Position numbers and translations under genes: made by a program. Of a stretch of 64,000 bases of DNA, positions 1 to 12,190 are shown piece after piece. The DNA lies in contig NW_023595264.1 in the NCBI RefSeq assembly GCF_014839805.1, positions 1 through 64,000 of the forward strand. The letters are read 5' to 3'. The notes beneath the pieces were generated by a model. It searched no databases and was not told where the DNA came from. It was given only the letters and a program-made list of their open reading frames with translations. Positions within the stretch are counted from its first letter, which is position 1; every line of letters starts with the position of its first letter. The DNA is from Manduca sexta. Lineage: Eukaryota; Arthropoda; Insecta; Lepidoptera; Sphingidae.

Positions 1-1717
1 TTGTAGATGTTGTAAGTGACGATCGCGATCAAAAGTGCTCTCATATTTATAATCATGTAGTTGTTAAAGTAAGCGATGTTATGCTTCACGCTTTACTCGA
101 CCTGCATGCAGTAAGTGGCTAACCTATCTACTTTATTATCAGCTATATATATTAACACGCATTGTAGTAGCTTTTTAGAAGAACTCAGATCCAAAATTGT
201 GAGTGCCATGTTTTGTAAGAGACCCAGAACCGTATTAGCCTATCATTTCGCGGGACAGTATAAGAAGTGCAAATTCTGAAATTTAAATGATGTCTTAAGT
301 CTTTGAGAAGACTTTCTTTAGCCACTAGTACTTGTGTCAATCAATCTTGTATCAATTTAGTGATGAAACCATTGACGTATATTCTGTAGACACGAACGTC
401 CATATAAACTATTTGTTCAAAATCTGAACTAAAATGGCAATCAAAACGTGACTGTTATAACCTATTTATTCACTTGAACAACAAAAAAATTTACTTATTT
501 GACTAATATGTTTTATTCAAATCTAGGTTTACACTTAGACTCGAGTTTTTATATCGTGAGCGCCACTCCGTAGTCGTACACAATCACAAGCTATCAATAT
601 TGACCATACTAAAGTCAGTTTGAATGGATTGCAGTTCAATTCAGTTGAACACAGTGAATGTTTGGAATGCCAAATCTAGTACGTAGTACATATATATATA
701 TATATCGATGATGGATGAAACAAGATGTAATAAAAATAATTCCCAGGAGTAATCATTTGGTAAATACTCTAGGGATTCATAAAGAAAATAGACTAGAAAT
801 GTTGTCGTCATAGGCAATTATAAAACCAATAAGTCAAGATAAGTGCCTACATTCTAGGGGATATAGTAATTTCCTAACTTAAACAAAGGTCTGGGTGGCG
901 TTTTGCCAAGATCAGTTGTTTCTATTGACCTTAAGCAGCCAATGTTGTAAACGTAAACACATATTTTATAGTAGACGAATGTTGCATTGAAATTGGGTGG
1001 TACTTAGTGCAATAGTATTTTCCAGAAAGATATTCATACAAATTATGTCAGTTTGATTTCTTTATTTTACCTACAACATCACACAGATAAGTAAATAATC
1101 GTTTAATTTTAAAAATAGCTTGACATTTCGGTATTACGCGTAGGTTATATCAGAGTTTTGATATTAAAGACACTTCTAGGAGTTTTACTTTTATAATCTT
1201 ATCGAAATCTATTTAAATTCCATCAAAGATTTCTATTAATATTCCAAAACCCTAAACCAAACAGAAGCTATATCAGATATAGATCAAAATAAATGATTAT
1301 GTTGAAACCCTTTTCAATTCAATCTTTCCACAGAAGCGTGTATAAATCAATACGAAGTTTGTTTTTGTCAGGAACCTTTTCACATAAATCATGACAATAT
1401 ATCCGCACGCTATGACTTATGGTAACATAAAATGTTGTCAGCATGGATACGTACCCATAAAGATATTGATGACAGGTCATGCCTATGAGTAGTAACGAAC
1501 TAAAACAGTGATGACGTATGTAAGGGTCATCAAGAAACAAAACATCAAGGTCTCTAGATCAAGCCTATATCTCGAAATGTAGACGTTGCTATCGATTCTA
1601 CGGCATTACTTACAGCAATATTATAAAATTTCGATTATTAGACTTCGACTACGTTTTACTTAATTCAGATTCAGTGGTGTCACTCTGTAGTTAGAATCAC
1701 AAAGCAAAAAGACTTAC
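1..1717 (-). other. Start of the next intron of the minus-strand gene, continuing off the left edge
   Basis: The sequence left of the donor at 1717 is AT-rich. It includes a short (TA)n run near 690-705 and open frames of at most about 70 codons with no coding character. I see no acceptor-flanked exon here, so the gene must continue outside the window. Confidence 0.55.
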
Positions 1718-2098
1718 CAGATTTGCTCACTCGGTACCGTAGACCGCGGCCACCTTTAGGATGACACCGATTATAAGTTCCAAAATCACCATAATTGTTG
1801 TTGACTCGACTGTAATCAGCCAGATGACGGTTCCCGTCTAAATGGTTTGGCAAGGACCGGTTCCAGCCCATAACATCTCCGACCACGGAGCCACAAACGG
1901 ACGATTCGGTCTGGCTTTTGGTATCGCCATTGCAAAGATCGCCGCTGGACCTGGCGCGTCGGCCTTTGAGACCCTTCGCGGAGTGCTGGCTGATGTTAGA
2001 GCCCATGTCGAGGCGGGACCTCACGTGGGCCCCGCCGACCGCATCGCGCCACTCGTCTGGCGACGTACGATTGCTATGGGGTTGACAGTTGCTCGGAT
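1718..2098 (-). CDS. Internal coding exon, probably exon 2 of the same minus-strand gene
   Basis: A GC-rich 381-base block is open on the minus strand between a strong acceptor (TTTCTTTCCAG, ending at 2099) and a strong donor (CTG|GTAAGT, intron starts at 1717). It enters and leaves in phase 1. The first exon (39644-40934) ends with one base, A, and this exon begins AT, so the junction codon would be AAT (Asn). It encodes about 126 residues starting PSNCQPHSNRTSPDEWRDAV, with GLKGRRARSSGDL in the middle and GGRGLRYRVSKSG at the end. Composition (Ser, Arg, Asn, Gly) resembles exon 1, and no known domain is evident. A plus-strand open frame over the same bases (1842-2120) is its shadow. Sure of the exon, fairly sure of the join; other exons could lie in the intron. 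Confidence 0.8.
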
Positions 2099-3450
2099 CT
2101 GGAAAGAAATGAGTTATTAAAGTCCAAAGTCACTTGGTAGTAAATAAGTCATTATTAGTTATCACTTGAAGGAATATGCCATTTTAATATTGGCCAATGT
2201 CATGGAAAAATACATCTGTTTGACGACACATGACAACTGGTAGAAATAATTATGATTAGCATAACATTATTTGACAAAATTGTCATACCGCTTTTAAACA
2301 TCTGAACAATTAAAAAACAACTTTTCATACGTTAAATGTTTACTGCTAAAATCCATTCGCAAGTTGTCATCATGTTGACATTTGAAGTTACGCAATACTT
2401 ATTATTAAGTTAAAACTTTAACTAAGACAATTTCTCATAGTATAAAGTAGGTATTATTTTTGTTCTCATTTGGTTTAATAATGAAGCAATTAACTTTAAA
2501 TTATCACGTACAGTCTGAAATGTATTTTTAATGGAAATCTAATTGTTTAAGATTGCTCGTAATAGGAGGAAGTAAAAAATAAAACATATTTTTAAAATAA
2601 AGGTGATTGTCGTAATAAAATAAATATATTGATTGTTTTTTGCACAACTTTATGAGGAGGTGACCGGACCTCTCAGTTGACGTTGTCAATACGAAAAATT
2701 AGTTTCATATTTTACCACAACATAGTGAAGTTTTTATTTTTATTGTCAGGCACAACGTAACATTATACTGCGCATATCAATAAGAAACATTCTAATTTAG
2801 TGATAAGATGATAAATCTCATAATACCTAATAATTGTTTTAGCTAGAATAGGGTTCTAGTTACATCAGGGTTGAATACATTAAACAATATGTTGGAGAAA
2901 GAAATAGACAAAGCTAAAGTACCTAAACAAACACAAGTTTTTTTAAAGACAAGTTTTAATTAGCTAATTTAAGCCTTGGTTGCATGAAATAAGAAAATTT
3001 AAGGTTATGTTAAAATCATTACTCCCCAAAAATGCTTATAAAATAGCAAGAATTTGGGTCAATCTTTGCCTCATTACATAAAACAGCCAGCAACTAAAAT
3101 GCGTCGTTATTATTATTAGAATGATATAAAGAACTGAATCGATGTTCAGTTTTCAATACAACATTGAGCACACATTCGAAGCCAACTATTTAGTAATTAA
3201 AAACTCTGGCAATAACTGATCTTGGCACTTGTATCTGTGAGGCTGATTTTTCAATCAGATAAAAGTTATCCATCCAATAAATTAATATCTCACTGGATAC
3301 AAAACTGAAACAATTTATCTTTTTTTCATCACACAATGTTTTTGTTTTCGTATTTACATCCTTAATAACTTTTAACTAATTATTGCGAAACCAGTACATA
3401 TTTATGGACTTTGCTGCGGATATATCTATACTATTATATAAAGCTGAAGA

Positions 3451-3499
3451 GTTTGTTTGTTTGTTTGTTTGTTTGTTTGTTTGTTTGTTTGTTTGTTTG
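3451..3499 (+). repeat. (GTTT)n microsatellite inside the Helitron head
   Basis: Twelve GTTT units plus one base. The sister Helitron at 36308 has only a few units, so the run has expanded here or shrunk there. Confidence 0.9.
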
Positions 3500-3507
3500 A
3501 ACGCGCT

Positions 3508-4243
3508 AATCTCAGGAACTACCAGTCCAAATTGAAAAATTCTTTTTGCGTTGGATAGCCCTTTGTTCGTGGAGTGCTATAGGCTATATATCATCACGCT
3601 ATACCCAATAGGAGCGGGGCAGTAATGGCTAATCTCAGGAACTACCGGTCCAAACTGAAAAATTATTTTTGTGTTGGATAGCCCTTTATTCGTGGAGTGC
3701 TATAGGCTATATATCATCACGCTATGACCAATAGGAGCGGAGCAGTAATGACTAATCTCAGGAACTACCGGTTCGAACTGAAAAATTCTTTTGTGTTGGA
3801 TAGCTCTTTATTAGTGTAGTGCTATAGGCTATATATCATCACGCTATGACCAATAGGAGCGGAGCAGTAATGGCTAATCTCAGGAACTACCGGTTCAAAC
3901 TGAAAAATTATTTTTGTGTTGGATAGTTCTTTGTTCGTGGAGTACTATGGGGTATATATCATCACGCTATGACCAATAAGAGCGGAGCAGTAATGGCTAA
4001 TCTCAGGAACTATCAGATCGATCTGAAAAAAATATTTTTGTGTTGGATAGCACTTTGTTCCTGGAGTGCTATAGGCTATATATCATCACGCTATGACTAA
4101 TAGGAGCGGAGCAGTAATGGCTAATCTCAGGAACTACCGTGTTTGAACTGAAAAAATCTTTTTGTGTTGGATAGCCCTTTGTTCCTGGAGTGCTATAGGC
4201 TATATATCATCACGCTATGACCAATCGGAGCGGAGCAGTAATG
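3508..4243 (+). repeat. Array of six ~123-bp tandem units inside the Helitron
   Basis: Each unit reads AATCTCAGGAACTA, then a variable ACCGGT-like patch, GGATAGCCCTTTGTTC, GTGCTATAGGCTATATATCA and GGAGCGGAGCAGTAATGG. Spacings are 123, 123, 122, 123 and 124 bases. Units differ at scattered positions, so the array is not freshly amplified. Confidence 0.9.
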
Positions 4244-4899
4244 AAACATGTTGCAAAAACGGGGAAAAATTATTAGTTTTGAGAGCTTCCGTTGCGTGCG
4301 CTGCGTAAACGGTTAAAGTTATGCAACAATGATGTATGACGGGATTATTCCTCTTAAAAGTTCTAAAAAATATATTATAAAACAAAGTCCCCGCTGCATC
4401 TATCTGCCTGAACGTGTTAAACTCAAAACTACCCAACGTATTAAGATGAAATTTGGTATGGAGACAGTTTGAGAGGCTCCCGGGAAACTACTACTTTTAT
4501 AACGGAAAACTTTAGCCTGAAAAACTGTATAACGCGGGCGGAGCCGCGGGCAAAAGCTAGTCTTATATATTCTTATAAACAAAATATATTCTTATAGACT
4601 CCCGCCACACCAAAAAACCGAACATTATCCTAAATATTAATGTATTTTACGTTGCAATATTGTCTTCAACAAAGTTCTCGTTTGATCTCACAATAGCTGG
4701 CTTCATTGCTCGGCGTCAATAAAAGAATAATGGCTTATAAAATGTTTAAATAAACAAACACGGCAACAGTGTAGTTGGATCTCACTTTATTACTTTCCTC
4801 AGTTGGCCGTAATGTTCTAAATAAGACATAAATTGGACAATTATGAAGATTAAAAGATCTAACGTGAAATATGGCCGCTAAATTAAAAATTAATGGACA

Positions 4900-5100
4900 A
4901 AGAGGCTTATTTGTCTTCGTACTTAAGACGGGCTGGATCTTCTTTGAGCGTAGTTGCGCCTATACGGCGTGTGGTGCTGCGCTAAAGTTTGGCTCCCAGG
5001 AGGGCGTCTGCGTTCAATAGCTAAAAGCCTAAGTCTCTAGGTGCCTTTGAGACTATCTTACGCCGTGGCCTCAATTGTGAAATAACAAGCCAAGTCAGAA
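4900..5100. other. GC-rich island of unknown nature
   Basis: Between the Helitron and its decayed sister tail lies a GC-richer block (CGGGCTGGATCTTCTTTGAG ... ACGCCGTGGCCTCAATTGTG). It has no long frame on either strand and no rRNA or tRNA signature that I can recognise. It may be an old retroelement piece. Confidence 0.3.
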
Positions 5101-5176
5101 GACGTGTGTGTAGTTTCCAAATTCTATCATAATGTTTAATAGTAGATCCTTGCATATGCAAATTATTATAAAACAT

Positions 5177-5340
5177 CTCCCCAATAGCGCGTTCGTCCGT
5201 CTGAACGCTAAAAACTCAAAAACTTGACAGATGGATTTCGATGAAATTTGGTATGGAGATAGTCTTAGACCCCAGAAAATTTATAGCAGGAGTTTTATCC
5301 CGGAAAAATTCTCACACGTGCGCAGCCGCGTGCAAAAGTT
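5177..5340 (+). mobile_element. Degenerate copy of the Helitron tail
   Basis: GATGAAATTTGGTATGGAGA and CGCAGCCGCGTGCAAAAG match the tail of the element at 3425 with many changes, and the CTAG end has become TTAA. Confidence 0.5.
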
Positions 5341-5959
5341 AATGTTTTGAAAACATTGTTCTTTTGTAATACAAATACTCCAAGCTATATTACAAAATAG
5401 AAGGTATTATATAATACATTCCGGTATATTAAAAAAAATAAGCGGAAACAATTCATTGTTTCATGAGAAAAACCTCAGACAACAAAGGCGATACTAAATG
5501 TGTTTTATTTACATGTAAAATGTTTCCCTTTATTTGAGTTTAATTTGGAAACTCAACAAAATCTCTATATTATCTAGAACTGTAAACCTTTCTTTAAAAA
5601 AAAATCTATATATAATTGCTGTATTTTAGTTGGAAAATATCGAGAATTTAACGAGTGTGTTGTGAGCTGGCCCGCGCACTTCCGAAGATTTAATGAATCT
5701 TTCACCAAACTGTTGGAAGTTCATTAACGGCCGTCGCCGCAAATGCCACCGCATATACCTTTATGCCTAGATACAGCCCAGCTTTTGAAAATTTATAGAC
5801 GCTATTAAACGTGATATATTCATATGGCCGTTTGAAAACTATAAATACGTTATGAATTTGAAATACTTCCTCGTCTCGTTGCGTGTTTATTAAGTCTATC
5901 CATATTTATGTTAGTGGTGAAGTACATAAACATTTAGGACGTGCAGAGTATTCTGTAGA

Positions 5960-6170
5960 TTTTCAATAAAACTACTTTATGGATTTTATTGCGGCTTCTT
6001 ATACCTATTATAATTTTCTCAAGTCAAAGTTATATGTTACAAGTATACAAAATTTATATTACATATTTTTTTTAAGAACTGATTTTAGCAAATATAAAAA
6101 CCGCTATAAAATCCATAAAATAGTTTTATTTCAATGTTTAACATTCGCGTAAACATAAGTAATCATTAAG
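5960..6170. repeat. Same dispersed repeat as a head-to-head inverted pair
   Basis: AATAAAACTACTTTATGGAT (about 5967) and its near reverse complement AAAATCCATAAAATAGTTTT (about 6112) flank about 75 bases. The two copies face each other with heads inward. Confidence 0.55.
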
Positions 6171-6526
6171 TATTCTATACGTTAATATAGACAGTTACAG
6201 ATAACAGGCCTTGGTCTATGGAAAAATTCACTTAATAAAATCCCTGGGGCTTGTCGAACATTAAAAAAATATTCTTAGCTTGTACCGATTTTTGCAATAT
6301 ACCTAGACTGTCAGCCCTTATTCGACAGCTACTTCTTATTTGGACGTTGACTTAAGGGACTTATATATTCCCAAAGCTTTTAACTGTGGAGAGTAAGTGC
6401 CTATCTAAATAGTCTGAATAAAATGTTTTAAACGTAAGAACATAAAAAATCATACCTAATTGCTTCGGTATCCTAAAAGAACGTAAATAAAAAAATAAAA
6501 TACGCCAGTAAAAAGGAAATACGGTC

Positions 6527-6875
6527 ATGGATATGTGTGGAGTGACAGAGGATGTACTTACAAAAATTGAGAATGGTATGCTAAGGTGGTTTGGGCATTT
6601 GGAGAGGATGGATGATAAGAGACTGACAAAGAAGGTTTATAAGGCGAATGTGGATGGAAGAGCCGGTAACGGTCGACCGCACCAAACCTTCGAATGTCAG
6701 ATATCTGACATTCTCAGTAAAGGCCAGGTCAAAAGTACCCGGAACCGGCAGGAATGCATGTAAAGATAAATTAAGGTGGAGGAAGCGCGAGAAGTATGCC
6801 AGAATCGTGCAAAGTGGAAATCCGTAGTCTCTGCCCACGCCTAGGGGATAGAGGCGTGATACTATGTATGTATGG
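6527..6875 (+). pseudogene. Decayed 3' end of a LINE reverse-transcriptase ORF
   Basis: The frame encodes the C-terminal part of a non-LTR retrotransposon polyprotein: LRWFGHLERMDDKRLTKKVY, then NGRPHQTFECQISDILSKGQ. After 78 codons it meets TAA, one codon, then TAA, and the frame resumes unshifted as KVEEAREVCQNRAKWKSVV before another stop. The copy is therefore dead by point mutation. The polymerase and endonuclease domains are missing (5' truncation). The 3' end, GGGGATAGAGGCGTGAT then TATGTATGTATG, matches the tail of the type A SINE. Confidence 0.8.
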
Positions 6876-7466
6876 AGTAAAAAGGACCAGCAAAGCGTCT
6901 CAACAATTAAGTAATAAGTGACAATCAACAGTTTCCTAACTCTATCCTACATTTCAGTTTATATTAGCCGTCTAGCCCTCAATTGAGACATTCCGCGAGT
7001 GAAACCACTGAATCATGCTTATTTCGTTAACAATCAGCGTGTTTATCAAATTACGTCATAGTTCACTGGTCATACGTGTTATTTGAAGTTTCAAAAGCTA
7101 AATAAATTTTGCGTTATAATTTGATTCAATTACTGACTTATCCGTACCATTGTCTTTGTCCCCGTTTTTTTCAGCAATAATTATTTTGATAAAACCAAGT
7201 AATAATTGACCTTATCTATTTTTAATATTAATGCAGGTTTCTTTGGAAGGAATAAATCAGTTTTAAGAAGTATAAATTACATTACTTCCCCTATAAGAAC
7301 AAATTGATAGCGAATATTTTATGTATAGAATCTCTAATTTATAATGTTCTTTCGTCACGCATCATTTATTTAAGTTATTGAAGGCTTATGTATTATTCTA
7401 CAACTATAGTTCTGTTATAATATGGTGCTATATCATCACATGGATATCTTATCATTAGTCACTACA

Positions 7467-7739
7467 TCACTACATAGTATAAAACAAAGTCGCTTTCTCT
7501 GTACCTATATCCCTTTGTATGCTTAAATCTTTATAACTACGCAACGGATTTTGATGCGTTTTTTTTAATAGATAGAGTGATTCAAGAGTAAGGTTTATAT
7601 GAAGAATAACGTCCATTAAATAGTGGAGAAATACTGTTATTTTTGAGGTTTCTAATGTGATGTCGTTAATTATCATTATTTTTCTGTAGCGTATTTAGTA
7701 TCAGTATTGCATCCGTGCGAAGCCGGGGCGGGTCGCTAG
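7467..7739 (+). mobile_element. Short Helitron-type element, second family
   Basis: It begins TCACTACATAGTATAAAACA and ends GCGGGTCGCTAG after a short GC-rich segment, between host A (7466) and T (7740). The interior differs from the 3425 family. At 273 bp it has no coding capacity. A 20-base match to its 5' end recurs at 32303. Confidence 0.8.
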
Positions 7740-7803
7740 TTGTATTATATATTTTAAAATTTATAATAATATCCTTATTTAGTTACACACTTTAAATGCA
7801 GAG

Positions 7804-7866
7804 AAGTATACAGGCGGACTTGCTAGAGGCATTTCTACCAGTCGACCTTAGGGTGGTGCAGGGATA
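7804..7866 (+). repeat. Dispersed repeat, copy 2
   Basis: AGTATACAGGCGGACTTGCT then GGCATTTCTACCAGTCGACC and TAGGGTGGTGCAGGG match the copy at 10605. Confidence 0.45.
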
Positions 7867-8224
7867 AACAATCATAATTTTGATGATAGTCAACTTTCTG
7901 TACTTTCACTGCAATTTTTATCCATAATATAAATATGGGAATCTATTAATGATGTTAAATTACAGAGTGCATTAGAAGCTGTTATAGCAATGACACGCAA
8001 GTTTCATCACTGATTACCTCGTTAATAACTTATATCATATAATAAAACGTGGTCGCGTAACTTTCTCTAATTACTTCACCACTTCATAATTGTATATTAG
8101 AGCAATGTTACGTATGAATAATGATTATTTATGTTTACACAAATATTAGAGATCGCATAAACATTAATTTTCGAATTTGATTGCGATTGTTTTATATTAT
8201 ATTTTTTGTAGAACTGAGGTGTTT

Positions 8225-8345
8225 CGTCCGAAAAGTCAACGTTACAATATCTACACAGATTTTACAATTATACAAAATTTTAAAATATAATATAAAAAAC
8301 CGCGATAAATTCTGAAAACTGGTTTGATTTCGGTGTTACGTATAA
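8225..8345 (+). repeat. Same dispersed repeat, decayed copy B
   Basis: GAAAAGTCAACGTTACAATA followed by ATATAATATAAAAAACCGCG and a short tail. The CTGCAG head is lost. Confidence 0.4.
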
Positions 8346-10344
8346 AGTTTTTTTTAATTTAATTTAATTTTTTCTCATTCAGCACACGGTGACAGTTTTT
8401 GCGTTATCCTCATTTGTTTGCAATAATCTATTATGTTATTATTTTATATATAAAATGACGATCGCCTGGTGGTAAAAACAGATGAACAATAGAACTTAAT
8501 ACAATTCAACAATGAATTACTAAATGGCAGTACACGGCGCTTGACATTAATTTTAAAACTTTTCGTATCTATTATAGAACTACCTTCAACGTTTTTCGAA
8601 GCAGACTACATAATTGTACATCATGCGTAGTGGCAAACAGACAAAACAGCAGTAGAAGTTTGAGCACAATATATACAATTTTCGTATGAGAAGCTCCGTC
8701 CAAGTATTCCTATAAATAATAGGTACTTACTAAAATGTTTAATCTACGACGCATTGAGTTCCTAAACGAATATACTGATTTCGTTGCAGTTTTAGTTCTA
8801 GAACAAAATAGCTAGTGAAATATACAATTCATTCAAACACGTCCGTTTAACCCGTGTGCTAGCGTCACAGTTCCCGGTCCTATGTACCATTTTGTTGAAT
8901 CACGTAGCGAAACAAACGCAACAAAAACGCACACAATGGGCCTTCCGCTACACCGTCGATCTTTCTCGTGAGCATAAATAGAACGGGGTTATGTGCATTG
9001 TTTATTCAAAAACTTGCTGGCAAATTATTGATTCCGCCTCCCACGCCAATAAACATGCGTTGAGGGTGCTAAATCGAGGACTTTGCTCGTGTAAAAGGGT
9101 AATTGACCTGATTTGATTTTTATTACTGTGTTTATGGATGCAACGTTTGCAAGGATGTAAACGTTTTGGTATTTTTTTACAATTCGTCAGCGAGCTCCCT
9201 GTTTTTGAAAACTGGCGTCCCTTCTAGAATTATTGTTGTGAGACTTTAATTAGACCACATTGTTTCCATTGTTCCTTATTTTACGTAATTTACATGTACG
9301 TATAGCAGATTTAGGATTGACAACAGAATTTCAAAGAACTAGAATTGGCTTTAAAAAAGTTACTTACATAGCCATTCCAAAGGATCAAAAGGAATCAAAC
9401 AACAAATACGAATAGAAATGGCTCAACAGTTTCGGCGCGAACATTGTATCCGAGATTTGTTTGAAACTCAAAGTTTGTCAACGCGATTGCAACAACGATA
9501 GCATCGTTCCCACAGTTTTTTGACGTCGAGCCACGTTTTGTATACATCATTTTTTCGTTTCGCCGTGAATACAGGGACGTGGTTATTGGGTAATGATGCG
9601 TAACAATGACCTTTTTGTGTCACTAATGCAGCGGATCCGTCCTTGCTATTGTTCTAAAGAAACGTTGTGCCGTGTTTAGACGTTCGTGTTGCGATATTAT
9701 TTATTCCAATATTGTCCTAATTCAGGTAAGTTCTCGGAATTTCGTAAAGGGCATTTAAATAACTATAGACACAAAGACATTTCATAACGTATACCCTTTT
9801 ATAAAATTTAAATGTATTTTTGCGACAGCGATAAATTCGTTTACTGTGTTCGGGTGAACAGTCGCTAATCTCAGTAGGGATTTGCTTTGTCCGTTCGCTT
9901 TGTGGAATTAAGGATTTACAAGCAGCAATAACAGAATTACTATTGACTTAGTTTTCATTATTTATTGTTATTTTAGATTGACACTCTGATGGAGTGTGTC
10001 ATTTGATTTATAGACGCAGAGTGCATAGATCGTAACAAAATTGTAACATAGATACCATCTTTTTAGGTATATGTGTTTTTTTTTAACACATTTTCATTTC
10101 ATTTCTTCACGAAGGATATCGTACAAATACTACTTGGTTTATGCGTATTTCTATAATAGAATATTCTTTATCGTATCAATACTTCGTGTTTCATTTTGTA
10201 CCCACAACTTAATAGACGGCTTCGATATTTAAACATAAGTAAACTATCAATGGTAAACTTAATCAAATAAAAAAATAATTAAACGAATCGTGTTAAAGCT
10301 ACAATCTAAAGTTAGGAAACGCACTGGAAATTTAATCTGACATC

Positions 10345-10505
10345 CAGAACGTTCGACGCAAGGGCACTTTTAAGGATTTATTTAACAGGGCCCGGAATGC
10401 GACCGTAGATTTGGGGCGCAATGAAATCTCTCGTAGACAATTAAGAGTCGACTGGAATGAGCCGCCGGAGCTACGACACTTGGCAACTTTACGATACGGT
10501 GAGCG
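10345..10505 (+). other. GC-rich open block with a donor-like end, possible exon or conserved noncoding element
   Basis: One plus-strand frame is open from about 10340, includes TFKDLFNRARNATVDLG, and runs into a donor-like GGTGAGCG near 10500. The proposed acceptor (GACATCCAG) lacks a good pyrimidine tract, and the minus strand is equally open. It may therefore be a conserved noncoding element rather than an exon. Confidence 0.2.
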
Positions 10506-10604
10506 TTTCTTTCTTACCTCTAGATTGTGATGTTCTTTTCTTTTTGGAATAACAGAGATTTCTTTTGAATATTTATTTATTTATTTACACTTTGTACACA
10601 TAGT

Positions 10605-10680
10605 ATACAGGCGGACTTAATGCTATGGGCATTCTCACTCAGCCAACCTTGGGGTGGTGTAGAGAGGATGGAGGCTGGTG
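10605..10680 (+). repeat. Dispersed repeat, copy 1
   Basis: AGTATACAGGCGGACTTAAT then GGGCATTCTC and CAACCTTGGGGTGGTG match a second copy at 7804. Both look like the 3' end of a lepidopteran LINE. Confidence 0.45.
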
Positions 10681-10797
10681 TATTATAAAATAAAGTGAAA
10701 ACACGTAATGAGAGTAATAATAAACAAATGTATGATATAAATAATTTTAAAATATTCCAGTATCAAAAAAACGGAAACTATATACTATATTGTAAGG

Positions 10798-11005
10798 CAG
10801 CGGTCGGCAACCTTTTGGTAGGCAGTGGCCACAAGGCGGCAAAATTAAATAAAGGCGGGCCATACGCATAACATTAAACCTAGAAACCCTGCTTTAGACT
10901 CGCTTACTCTTAATTTAATACATTTATTTTGATGTTTAAGCCTTATTACAAAACAATCACGGGCCACAAACAGAACGTTCGCGGGCCTCGTGTTGCCGAC
11001 CGCTG
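10798..11005. mobile_element. hAT-type MITE with imperfect 8-bp target duplication
   Basis: The ends are CAGCGGTCGGCAAC and (reverse complement) CAGCGGTCGGCAAC. Flanks TTGTAAGG (10790-10797) and CTCTAAGG (11006-11013) match at 6 of 8 positions, as expected for a hAT duplication. A 208-bp non-coding element. Confidence 0.82.
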
Positions 11006-11944
11006 CTCTAAGGTATTAACTTTGACGTATACTTAGAATTACTGATATATTTTTAATTTTGTGACTTTTCTGTCCTGTAATTACCAATCCATTCAACGGT
11101 TAAAATATTAAACTGCGGACGTGAATTAAACATTTCATTAATATTTTCACAATTGTCCAAGTTTCTTCACGCCGGTATTATTAAAGTTTTTCAAGAGAAA
11201 TTAAGGCGACGCTTTTACAGCCAGAAGGGTTAAAAGCGTTTATACATTGGCATCATTCGCCAGTCTTATTCCAGCTCAACCCTTTAATGGCAATCGTAAA
11301 GTAAATCCGGAATGAACATAAATTCGAATAAATGAATTTCTAAATTGACGAAGAATTAGCATTACTTATGCTTTCGTATCACGTCAATTAGGGTTGCAAA
11401 GGTTTTAAACCGTATTTTAATTTACCAAGAGGCTTTTTATGGAAATGAATAATACAATTACGGTACATTGCACGTGAATTGGTCACGTAAATTCAACATT
11501 GTCATCGAATTTGCTGTGTTTGGCAGTTCAATTAATTATAACAGTATAAATTGCGAGATAAAATAATTCAAATGGAATGGAAAGTCATTTGGCGATGATT
11601 TATTGTTTGTAATAATATAATTTCTTAACGATATTATTCAAAGAATGTAAAGATGACCTTTGTAAAGACATTATAATAGTCATAAAAGAAAAGAGTCAGT
11701 AAGTAGTACCTACCTAGTATTTGGATATGTGTAAAAGGGTGAGATGTTACTAATATAACACACAAATACAATGCATAAAATTATGTTTATAAGTTAGAAA
11801 TGTAAAAAATATAATGTCAATTAGAGTGAAACGTTTACAAAAATTAGTTCAGCTATTCATTTGATGTACCACGAATAAATTCTCAGATTTCTGTTTTATT
11901 ATAAGCAATTATCAATATTAATAAATCGTTATGGTGGTATCACG

Positions 11945-12190
11945 CTGGTGGTAGGATATATTTTATATCCGTCCGGATAGCGACCACCGTACACAAGGTG
12001 GTAAAACCCGCCATAGTGGCTCACGTAAGTGTGTCGTTTTCTGGGATCAGCCTGTGTTCATCCGGTTCCAACAGGCCGGCATAATTGTGTCGACTGTCAG
12101 GGTGTAATCATCTCTCGTCAGTTGACATTCTATTGGATTCCATTTCTCTTGTCATCAGGTGTAGTGTGTTCATTTTACCGGGCCCGTTAA
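11945..12190 (+). repeat. Unclassified poly-A-tailed retroposon, copy 1
   Basis: The family runs GGATAGCGACCACCGTACAC, AAACCCGCCATAGTGG, CCGGCATAATTGTGTCGACT, AATCATCTCTCGTCAGT, then CATCAGGTGTAGTG. No tRNA head or long frame is visible. Other copies here end in A runs, so retroposition (perhaps as a LINE 3' end) is likely. Confidence 0.7.

Larger units (their letters stand above)
3425..4560 (+). mobile_element. Helitron-type element with six internal tandem units
   Basis: The element starts with TC (TCTATACTATTATATAAAGC) and ends with a GC hairpin (CGCGG...CCGCG) followed by AAAAGCTAG. It sits between a host A (3424) and T (4561), the Helitron target pattern. After the head comes a (GTTT)n run (3451-3499), then six units of about 123 bp beginning AATCTCAGGAACTA at 3508, 3631, 3754, 3876, 3999 and 4123, then a unique tail from about 4244. 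No helicase or Rep frame is present, so it is non-autonomous. It resembles the microsatellite-associated Helitrons known from Lepidoptera (Lep1/MINE-like). Confidence 0.88.

Noticed and set aside
1842..2120. GC-rich plus-strand frame of 92 codons
   Set aside because: It overlaps the minus-strand exon at 1718-2098, which has matched splice sites and phase; the plus frame is its complement shadow.
3508..4243. CRISPR array or satellite
   Set aside because: The ~123-bp units are contiguous, without spacers, and lie inside a Helitron with defined ends.
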